A stretch of 64,000 bases of DNA from a virus, in IMG/VR virus record IMGVR_UViG_3300033149_003588, positions 62,001 through 126,000 of that record; one strand, given 5' to 3'. The notes beneath the pieces are model-generated. The model was not told the origin of the DNA and made no database searches. It worked only from the letters and a program-made list of their open reading frames with translations. Positions 1 to 12,000 of the stretch are shown here, one piece after another. The translations under genes were made by a program, and so were the position numbers. Position 1 is the stretch's first letter; each line of letters starts with the position of its first letter.

Positions 1-3000
1 CTAATCACACTAGTATATGGACCACGCCACGCAGTCATAGTGAGACGTCCAATAACCTCGCGCGCCCTAGGAGTCAGTTTGCTCTTTATAAAATCTTGCC
101 TAACAGTATCAAGTTTTCTCCATTGCCTAAGAAATTCTAATACACCAGGAGAACCAGTATTTTTCAATATGTCAACTAGTGACATATTCCAAAACTCAAG
201 ATTGTGATCACTAACAGATATGTGACCAATCTTTTCTATTAATTTAGCTATTGCGGCACTTATCTTTTCTATATTGTTAGATACCCTGTCAGCAATATGG
301 GCCGACATAGTACTCGTAATTTTCCATCTTAAATAAGATAATTCCTTTCCACCCAATTCACTAAATGATGGCCATTTATCAACAGCCCCCTTTAGTGGCA
401 CACCACTAGGGTTAAACCCACCATATATCATATCATATATTTCCTTATTAGTATATAAACCTGTATCTTTCAACTCTTGTACAACTTTACCTACGGCCTC
501 GACACCATAAAATTCCACACCACTAGGATCAGTATATAAATACTTGTCAAACAAAGCGATATTAAACGCTTCACATATCTTATCTTGCTCGGCATTCAGA
601 ACAGACTTAATATCAAGTCCCAAAGAATCAACGAGTTCGGTTATAACCGAGTCAGCTGCTATTATACGTCCATTCACTATGTTCCTCGCCATAAGATCTA
701 TGGCCATACTAATATCGCCAGACTCATAAAACATTTTTAGCGCGTCTTCAATTTCCCGAAGAGTTAATTCCTTGTGCCTTTCCGCAAGCTCTTCGGCACT
801 AAGCCCTTCGTCACGATGTTCCTTAAATAAAGTAAACAATCTATCATATATATGATCGTGTGAAATACTACCCAATAAAACACGTATATCAGATGTCACA
901 CCCCCATCTACCAATGAAACAGTATTATCTACTGCAATCTTTTGAATAGTCCGGACAATATCTGTGTTACCCTTGCTAAAATTTATCGCTGCATCAATAG
1001 AATCTGGTCCATACACAATTCTAGATATAAGACTTCTATTATATTTATCTTTAAACTCAGACCATAATTCGTCCCCACGTTTAACCGGCATAGCCTCCTT
1101 CCACTCATATATCTTATCATGGACAACCCGTGGAGATAACCCATTAGTAAATACCCCTTCCATATATAGTACACCATAATTAGAATTAACATTAAATCTG
1201 CCCCCCAAATCATCAGGCGAGGTTACAGCTAATTCAAACAAAGACTGCTGATATTCCACCTCACCAGCACTTCCAATCTTATCCCGTATTCTTGATAACC
1301 TTTTTCTATCTATCTCGACAGTAGAACGATTAGCCATTACAGCAGTGGGGAGGAATATTGGTGTATAAGTACACCTACATCTTCTATGACGTGGTAGAAC
1401 TGGCATTATGTGCCACTTTTCTTGTGGATAAATCTTGCCAGCATCAGCCAGGCAAACCGGACAAGTCATATTATCCATTACAACAGTAATCATAATGCCT
1501 TGCAATAAATCAGCATTGTCATTCATAAGCTGCTTTACAGCCGTGTTCACATATACACGCGCAAAATCCTGATATACAGCATATCTCCCAACCATCTTAT
1601 CTTTGCCACTATATTGCCCCCTCAATATACCATATATATTATCTTCTAATCTATTAAAATTAGTACCAAGATAGGCCTCTGGATTATTCTTAACCCTCAT
1701 TTCTAAATCATCAAGATCTTTATACATATCTAATAATAAACGCCTATCATAGTGTGACAATGTTAATTTATTATCTTTAAACCCAATCTTACTATATATC
1801 CTCCTCATCGTGGCCATAGTCTTACGATTATCAACAGTTACACCGATATCAGAATACATGGTATTAACAAGAGCCGAATTAGAAACTATAGTATCATGTA
1901 TACTCTTATCAATCTCACTAGACAATATACTGTTCCCAACTATCGAATCTATAACTTCCAAACCCCAATCATGCCCAATCCTCCCAAGTAATTTTTTAAT
2001 GGGTTTATATATAAGACCTTTACGCCTAGGAACCCTACCAGCCATTATGCTCTTTACATCAGAAAATAATCTACTAATAGCTCTCTTAGTAGCGCGTAGT
2101 TCTATGAATAAACCACCATATTCTTTGGCAAAATCACCTAATATTGAAATAACTTGTTGCGCCTTCATACCCATGATACCACGGAACAATAACATCATCT
2201 TGTAATATAAATTAGTACCATCATTCATTATTTTGGTAACCATACCAGGAATAGGTCTGGCACCAGTGGTTGCTGCACGCCTTTTTACTTCCTCAATTAA
2301 TAAACGATACTCCTCGATATATGCCATCTTAGTTAAAAAAGACATTCTACGGGCCTCGATATTATCCAAGCCAAACCTATCAAGCTGCCCAATATAACCA
2401 CTCACTATATCATCGGGTGATATGCCAGTCGCTGCTCTTATCTGCGCGGGCCATGCATAAACTATGAATCTAGCATAAGATAATACATCACTGCGACCCA
2501 TGTCTGGATTTGTTCTTAGCATTTGAAAAGCAGACTCTAAATCAAGCTTAGGCGCAAAATCATTCAACCGACCAATAATATGATCAACAACAGACACCTT
2601 CCTATACATGGCTTCATCTATCCACCCAATAATAGTTCTCTTATCTAGTCCCTTAACTCCTGCATTATTAGCTATATCCAATACCCTTCGAGCATACCTA
2701 TTGCAATCCGCTTTATATAAGTCCCGCATAGTATCTATTATATCTCTAACAGCATCCCGGGCGTTTATATTTATATATGATGGCCTATCAACAAATGATG
2801 TGGCCTCACTCAATATACTTTGATACCTAGCATATTTAGCCTTTGTAGCCATAAGCTTATCTATACGTTTTTGTATAGCCGACCACGGTTCATTGTGAAT
2901 CGGTAGCATTATCTCTCTTTTAGCAGAGGGTATCTTTTTAGTAGGAAATTCAAATGATAGCACCTCGGTATATGCGGTAGTATTCCTAGCCCTCTCATAT

Positions 3001-6000
3001 AGGGGGCGAAGATGATCCAATTTCTCTGATGCACTACCCAATGCCCCCTCATATTTTGCAAGATTACCAAATAAAACCTCAACAGCCATACCAGGATCAT
3101 CATATATAACGTTGGCACTATACTCAACCCCAAAATATGATGACAATTTAGCCCATATGTCCTTTTTAACAGAGTCATCAATATATTTAAATATCTCATT
3201 AGCCAAATACCCATACTGGGTATTAATTATATTACGAGATCCAGATGTATGCAGGAGCGTATTCTCTATTCGTTTAAGTGCATATAAAACCTGGTCCAAA
3301 TCATTACTACGTAATTTAGCCTTAATAACGCTCTTGTCCAGTATATTTATATTATCAACAATATTATCTAATATCCTCTGAACATTATCAATACCACCGA
3401 ATATATCATACATTTTATCCAGTGTAGATCTCAGATTATATTTAATAATACCTATATCCTTCTGAACATCTTGTATTCTATCTATTACTTGCCGAGGGGA
3501 AACCATTTTAATCTTTTTCTTGGTTATACGCTCTTTCACCTCGATGTCCTCAATAATACTTCTAAAGATAGACCATGCCCCATTATAATCACGATTATCA
3601 ATCGCCTCATACATGTCAAGCCTATACATATCATATTTTTGCCTAGGTAATGCATATCCAACCAATGCATCTATTTGTGCTATCATATCTCTAGCCAACT
3701 GCTCTTCACCAGCAAACATCCCATTTTTATATGGGGCTTCTACACCCAATATATCTGCCAATGCTGCTCTACCATCAGGTGTAGAGATTATCTGCTTCAA
3801 AGTAGCATTATTATCTACATATGTAAATACCGCAGCCCTATGGGCCCGTGCAAGTTCTAGTTTATCGAACATTTCTAAAAATATAACATCGCCAGGCTTC
3901 ACTCCGGCATGCTTTATATGTAACAACTCATCCAGCCTAGATGCCAATACCTTATATTCGTCAGTATGCTTATCTAAATACTTCAATCTATCTTCAATAG
4001 TAAGTATAGCACTATCTATACTAATAGTGGTAAATTCTTCCCATGATGATATATTATACTTGTAGCGTAAAAATTCGGTCATTCGACCAATAATACCACC
4101 TGACCCTGTATCACCACCATCTAACATATCTATTAACTTGGAATAATATAAAACATTATTAGGTTTTATACCACCAGAAACACCAGTTAATTCATCTAGT
4201 GAACGATATGCTACCCAGCCACCTATATAAGCATTGATTAATTCATCAAGCTGTTTCTCTGTAAATGTCAAGCCAGTATTATTATTCATTAAAAAAGCTT
4301 TCGCCTTCTTTAATAATAATTCCTGGGGCCCCCAATCTTTATCAAATGCCTTTCTCATCCTAGCAATAACCTTGGCGGGCTCTCCTCTTGCTCTGGCTAG
4401 AGCTTCTTCACTGTCTTCACCCATCTTGGCAAGCATAATCTTTGTATATAGCTTGACATACTGTGTGGGGGTCATATCAGATGGTAATACCCGTTCAAAT
4501 AATTCATCAATCTGAGCATGAATTTGTCTAAATTGTGGCCTAACAACATATTTATTGCTAGATATTATCTCTCCTAATCTGTCTCTTAGATAATCCGGCC
4601 TACCAATATGCATTAAAATCTCTTCCAAACGTCTGTGTACACGCATCACTGCCTCTGGGTCTTCCTTAACAGTCACACGAAATAGCCTATTCATTAAAAT
4701 AGCATATGCTTCATCCGCCGAAAAATCTGGCACACTAGAAATATTCATACTGTGCTTAATGGCTTCAGCGATTCGTGCAATATCTTTGTCTACCTTAGTT
4801 ATGTTGCCAGCAAGAACATTAGCAATCATAGCGCGAAGTGCGGGGTCAACAGATAAAAGCCTATAGTAATTGACCGCACCCATAACATCGGGTTCTGGGA
4901 AAAATAGTGACAGCGGAGCATCTCCAAGATTATATCCGGCGAACAATCGTTTAATAATGTCATCTATGTATTTACTAATTCTATATTCGGTAAATCCACG
5001 AATATTACGACCACCAGCTTCGACACGGACAGGGGTCTTATCCAATATATCATAATATATTCCATGCGCCATATGTGAAGATATCTCTTCACCAAACGAA
5101 ATCGTATAATTACCTATAAGATTAGGGACTATCCATTCTTTCCCACCACGTTTGAAAGATAACTGAAGCCTATATAATGTCCGTATCTTCCCATCTGATC
5201 TAACATAGGCTGGTATAATCTCTATTTCTTTAAACACCGCTCTACCCTGATAAGTAGTAAATCCTATAGGAATGCGTACCCTACCACGCAGTAACTGCTT
5301 AGCAATACTATAGGGATCAAGGTGAGCCATTCTCATTGCCTTTATAATATATTGCTTAGTAACCGGCGATGTTATCATATTAAGCATTCTATTGATAGCA
5401 GTAGATGATATTTTTGCTTCACTAACACCCATCCCTACTAATATAGATCGTACAACAGATTGAGTGGCGCGTTTATTGGTAACAACGTTTAACCACCTAT
5501 CTTTTCTAGGGGTAATACCAAACGGAATTAATATGTGCTCCAACAAATCAACCAGATGTGCGCTATCTTCGGGAGTGGCGCCCAGCCCCTGAAGAAAATG
5601 TGACAATAATCTAGTATCATCCGAATCACCGATTCCACCTAATCCTAATATACGTCTTAGCATATTTAATCTTCTATATAGACGCATACTCGTATTTAAG
5701 TGTGCCCTGTTACTTGTCATAAATATATCTATAATAGAATTGATGCCATCATCTGGTGGCACCTTGCGTAGAACAGGAATCAATTGAGCAAGGCTTACTG
5801 ACGAATATTCTAACGAAGGAATCGCTACCGGAATACCCGATTTTAACAATGACAATTTGTATTGAAGATATTTCATAGTACCAGCATCAACTTGTCCCCT
5901 AAGACTTATTAATAGCTGACGTTTATAATCCAATTGGCGAGCCAAGGGTATTCCCTTAGAACTCAAATCTCTTATAGTATGCATTGCAAAAAGTTTAGCT

Positions 6001-9000
6001 CCGATATCGATTACCTCATCATAAGTCCTGTCAGCCAATTCTGCAAACAATCTATCAATTTTTATGTCAACACCAATTTTTTTAAGATCTCTCGTAGTAA
6101 TACTCGCTATAGTATTAGTTTCTTTAAGAATATTAATTATATCATTCTGGGAATATAGCCTCAACAAAAGAGCATTATGCTCATATAAAGTATCAAATAG
6201 TACAATGTTAATCTTCCGCACACCTAATTTATATATATCAGCTATTGCTATATTTTTAGAAGCAATATAGTGTTCTAGTATATTTGTTTCAAGCTTGAGA
6301 GCACGCTTTAATTGACTACTAATAATGCCATACTCTTTAACAGCAACAAAATTATCAACCATATTATCATCTAGTGCCTGTACAACTTGCTTTGCATTTT
6401 TTATATAAAAACTATAAGCAAAATCTGTAATACTGTTAGCTACCTCCAAAGGCAATTTATCTAAATGTGGCAAATCAAGCTGTCTCAAAAATTCTGCCCT
6501 ATCAAGTATCTGACTATCTATGTGTCTCTTAGCCCACGATGTGGCCACACTTAAATACTCGTCCCTTAATATGCCCATCTCTTTGGCCATTAATATATCT
6601 TGCGCTATAAATTTAGCTGCAGTATCAATTCCAGTTGTAACAGTTGGTGCCTCAGAAATTGTCCGTATTATATGCTGAACATTATCACCTAATATACTAT
6701 ACAACACATTAACATCCTTATGCATCCTGTCATCATATACAAATCTAGCTAAACGCTCAGCCATGTCCTTAATATTGTCAGGAATAAGCTCATACCTAAG
6801 ATTGCCGATATCATCGAGCAATCTCTTTAAATCATCACCGAAATAAACAGCATTTTTATTAGACAGTTTAACTAGATCATCCACTACAGTCATAGCAGTA
6901 CTATATCCAGCACTTATATTATTAAATGCGTTATCTAATATAGCTATATCTTGAGGTGTAGTTTTAGTACCAAATCGTGCTGCATTCCTCAGTCTGACTA
7001 ATATACTATCCAGCGTTTTACCAACGGCCGCATTGGTAGTCCAGGGCAAGTCTCTCATGTCAACAATTATTGAAGTTATGGCTTTATCAGCGGGAGATAA
7101 TTTTGTAATAGAAAGCATATTGAGAACCCTCAACCTAATGCTATCCATATAATTGACAATAGTATTGTCAAGACCGATTTGTTTAATAAGTCTTTGTGCC
7201 TTTTTTCTACTTTTGGCGAGCTTAATACCACCATCCGTTAATTCTTTTAATCTTAGACTGAAAGCTTTACCTATTTCACGTGTAGCCCTATTAAACTCAG
7301 CTGTATATGTATCTACTGTGGCTACATTACTAATATTACGCATGAGCCTATTAAACAAATGCACATGCTTATCATACACAGTAACAATGGGTTCCCCTGG
7401 TCGACTTATAATTTGATCCATTAATATCTTTAATGTACTAATAGCTTGATCATATTCTCCGACGGCTAGGTGAGTCTTTATCTTGCTAGTTTGTATCCTC
7501 GAAACATTATATAGTACTGCCAAATCATTATTAATACTATCTAATATATTACTCTTAGCCCCCATCGATGGAACAATCAACTTATTAAACATATTATCAC
7601 TATGCCCCATAACTATAGCCAGAGCCTGATCTGCCCAATAGGTCATCCTGTAAATATCATCACGTGCCTGGGATTCTATATACTTCTTGATACATAGACT
7701 GATCTCCTTATTCATACCAGATAATGATAACATTATTTCTTGTGCATCACCAGAACGGATACTACCAGCAATATCGCTAATCCTACCAATATATGTTCTC
7801 CATGCATCTAAAGTATTAGATATATGTCGCTGCGTAACATGCCTAATTACTTTCGGTTTAAACATATTGGTTATGGCCTGTGATGTAGGTTGACGGCTAA
7901 CTATTTTTACTATGTCAGTAGGCCTAGCCCTAATAAATATCCTGCCACTACCTTTATCCACCAAAGAAAAACTTATGTTATCTAGCTCGGCAACAATTTG
8001 ATAAAACTCTATCCGAGCAGCAGCTGGTAGTTTTTTGCCAGCTTCCAGCATCATAAATATACGCCGCTGGTGCCCGGCCATATTCATATCGTCGGCCCTT
8101 TCTATAATATCAGCAATAATGGTGGCCTTACTCTTAGGAACAAATGGTAAAAACTCATTGTTTAATACAGTATTGATAGCCCTTCTAGTACTATCATCAA
8201 CATTATATTTAGCAAAAAACTCATTAAGTCTATATCTACCAGCCAACACAAACATTATTTGATCACCCATGGACCCTTCACTTTTCATGATCCATGTTAA
8301 CAATCTAGCTCTAGACATTTTCTTTAATATAACATCAGATGGAGTTTTATCAGGCGGTAATTTATCAGCAATATATCTAGCTATCTCTAGCAAGTCATTC
8401 TTAGAATATCCAGAGAATTTTGTACGCCATGGTCTACGTATATTATTCGCATCTCCTAATTCTAGTCTAAAACTATCTGCACCAACAGAACCCGCCAATT
8501 CCTGTGCAACAGCTACTATATCCATAATACCCTTACGCTGTCCAAGCGGATCAAACTTAGGCACCTCGATACTATGTTTGGCACCCATATATGATAACAA
8601 TGATTTTAATTCTTTTTCTTTTATATTTCTCTGGTTCGTCATTGATACAATCTCGGCATTCAATATAACAGGATCCCCTATACCCCTAAGCCTACCAACC
8701 ATACTAGCTACCTTTGTATCATCTAACCATATATTAATAGATGTTGTCCTTATAATCTCTGATAAAACATCTTCAACGAGCTCCGCCCGAGGTATCCCTA
8801 TCGCAGCCAAATGTTTATTAACACGATCCCAAAATTCTGGATGCTGTTTTAAATATTTAAAAAGCCTATCAAATTCATGATTCCATCTATCAACATCATG
8901 ACGTAATCCATTTATTGCCCTGTCAATGCCAGATAAATGCGATTTTAAGCGATTTATTTGTAGTTTAGATATGCTAGCCGTAATAACTTTGTCCTCTGTT

Positions 9001-12000
9001 AACACAGTATTAAGCTTTAAATAATACTGACTAGTCTTTGGATCCCTATATAATATAAAATTAGCAATACCATCATCAGGCAATCCTAACGGTATATTAT
9101 ATTTACCAATCACTTCAGCAGTGGAAGAATGAGCCATGTGTCCAAATTTGCCACCAAGATCACGAACAGATATAGCACCATCAGCATGTAATACAATTTG
9201 CACAGGCTGTCCACTATATGCCACCCCAGGGCCAACAGATCTTATTACTACATCTGCCGGTGGTACATATTGAGCACCTTCTACAACTAATTTATCTACT
9301 ACCATACTGCTCGTATACTCAGATATTAAAAGTTGTTTATCACGATATGCAAGTTCAGCCAAAATGTCATCTCTACCCTGGGCCAAATTGTAACCACCTA
9401 AATAAATCTCTAACATACGCTTCTGTGTGTCAATATCACGTGCATAAAGCTTCACTGTATCACTAGGGACATCTTCGGCACCAACTATCTTCCATGCAGC
9501 CACCAGATCTGGCCTAAAGCTACCCTTGCTCGACCTGACTGACACTTGTTTATCGCCAACCCATATCGAACGATCGAATTCAGCTAACTCATGCCAACCA
9601 GCCGGAACCTTGCCCTCTGGAAATAAACTATAAACAAGCACAGATGTTCCTAGACTATCTTCGGCTACCATGGCGGAAGATGGCATACTAGATCTCCATC
9701 TAACAACATTAGCCAGTGCATTATTAATACTAGCTTGTGTGTCACCAATCACATCTACGGACACACCATATATGCTGCCATACCTCTTCATTGCACCATT
9801 TATGTCCCGCAATAATTTAGAACGTAATTGGGCACTTTTAACATGGGGCAATCGTCTTAATATACCTTCCATAGCCTCTAAAAATTCACGCTTCTTTTTA
9901 TTGGGGTTCTTCACCCTCATATCTAAATCGCGTTTTATATCAGTAACTATTTTATTAATAGCAGTATCTATAGACTTGCTATCCATATCTAGAAAATTCG
10001 CGCTAGGCATAATAACAATATCAACAGGGTCAACATCTCCAGCGATTGGTAATATAACATCCTTGGGAGCCCACGCAGATCTCTTAATAGGACCCACTAC
10101 AGTAGTACCAACCCCCTCTATATCACCAAGGTTACCATGCCCCTTCATGGTTCTAAGAGCTATATTACCTCCAGTGGGTGCACCAGCATCAACCCAATTA
10201 GATGGTATATCAACATACGCCATATCTCGGGTACCCGGGTTATAAATAAAAATCTTGTTACCAATATTTTTAAATGCGCTAGACTCAACTGGTAAATCAA
10301 GCTCAGTAGTTCTAATAACGCCAGCAGACATTGATAAAAATTTTTCTAAATTATCATAGCCTTCACGTATAACACTCAATTGTCTATCCAGGCTATCTAT
10401 AAAATCTAATAATTGTTTTTCAGAGGCTATACCAGGTTCAGATAAAGAATCAAAAGCACTCCTCCAATGAACGATAGTATGTCCAACAACGGGATCATCA
10501 ACACTAATATGCTTACCCAGATCATCAAATACCCTAGCAACATTATTATATGTTTCATGCCATATAGTCATAGAATCAACCTCTACCCGCCGCCCCCTAT
10601 CGTATGCTAGTTTTTTCAATTTTTTTCTACTATCATGTAATTCCCTCATGGATTCATCAATAGTATCCCTGAGATGCATAAGGGTTTCTTTATCTCTCCA
10701 TTGTATATATGTATCTGGTAATATGGTGGGTTCACGCATGGTCTTTGTCTTAGATAAAATATCCTCTAATTCATCCCTTTTGCGTTTAAGTTCATCTTCT
10801 AAATTTTGCCTCTCTAAAGAGAATACATGCATTCCATCTTCTATTAAATCTTCATCTTCTATGCCAGGTAATAAATCCGGCATGCCATCTAATTGTTTTT
10901 CCAAACTAGCTATCTCTATCTTTAACTTTCTAGCATCATCAAATATATCGACTCTTCTATCGGTGGAATCGTTTATAACATGTGTCCAAAATTCAACCAT
11001 GGCCTCAGATTCTATAGCTTTAGCATTGTTAGCTTTAATTCTGTTTTCAATTAATAAACGCTTATCAGTAGTAAGACCAGGAGTAGCTACTAATAATTTC
11101 TTATCATCATCTATAGCATTATAAATACTCTTACGTTTATAAATCTCCACCTCACGCTCAATATATGGGTCGAGCACCATCCCAGGAAAACCGAGAGTAT
11201 TATAATAATTTAATGCTTTATTCATAAGCCTTTTACTAAGCGCGGGGTCATCTACTAATTTGGATGCTATCGCAGCCACCCTTGGAGCAGACAACACAAA
11301 TTCTGTAATCCTTGCAGATGATTCAGTAGCATGAGCAGTAAATCTAAGATCTATGGCAGCAAGGGTAGACATGGCACGTTTTAGAAGTCTATCCACTCGT
11401 TTTCTTTGAACAGGACCAAGATCAGACACATCAATCATATTTTTAAGAATTTCAACATTTTGTCGCAAATGTAGATATGCATCATCAAACTTTGTTCTAT
11501 GATATATAAGTTGGCGAAGTCTATCTTGCATATAAACATCGGTATATTGATCACGGATTCTTTTAGCCATAGCGGCCGTTTCTTCTACTCTCTTTATAAC
11601 ACCCCGCTTATCTTTTGGAATGGTAGCTATATCAGCAAGCGCCTGTCGAGCAGAGTTAATAGCATCAACATAATCAGTTATCCCGATATCATACTCTATT
11701 ATACTATCTGTAGCCCTCAATGCAGTGGTCAACTTTAGTACCCTATTATATATTTTTTTCCATGCATCTTTTCTTAGTACACCATTATGGTCTCTTAAAG
11801 TAGCAGGTGCTTTTATAACACCAATAGTGCGATCTGCGATAATCGCTCTATAATTAGCCCTTATATTCTCAATCTGCGCATCACTAAATCCCATAACTTT
11901 GTTAGTATCCAGTAGCCTAGATATTAGATCATCAAGCATGTTATCAGATGATGCATTTTTAGCAACCCTACCCATAGATGACAATATATTCACCATATCA

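Noticed and set aside
983-3214. Two minus-strand frames in other phases inside the giant gene
   Set aside because: Short, no motif, no ribosome binding site, and they overlap the giant frame.
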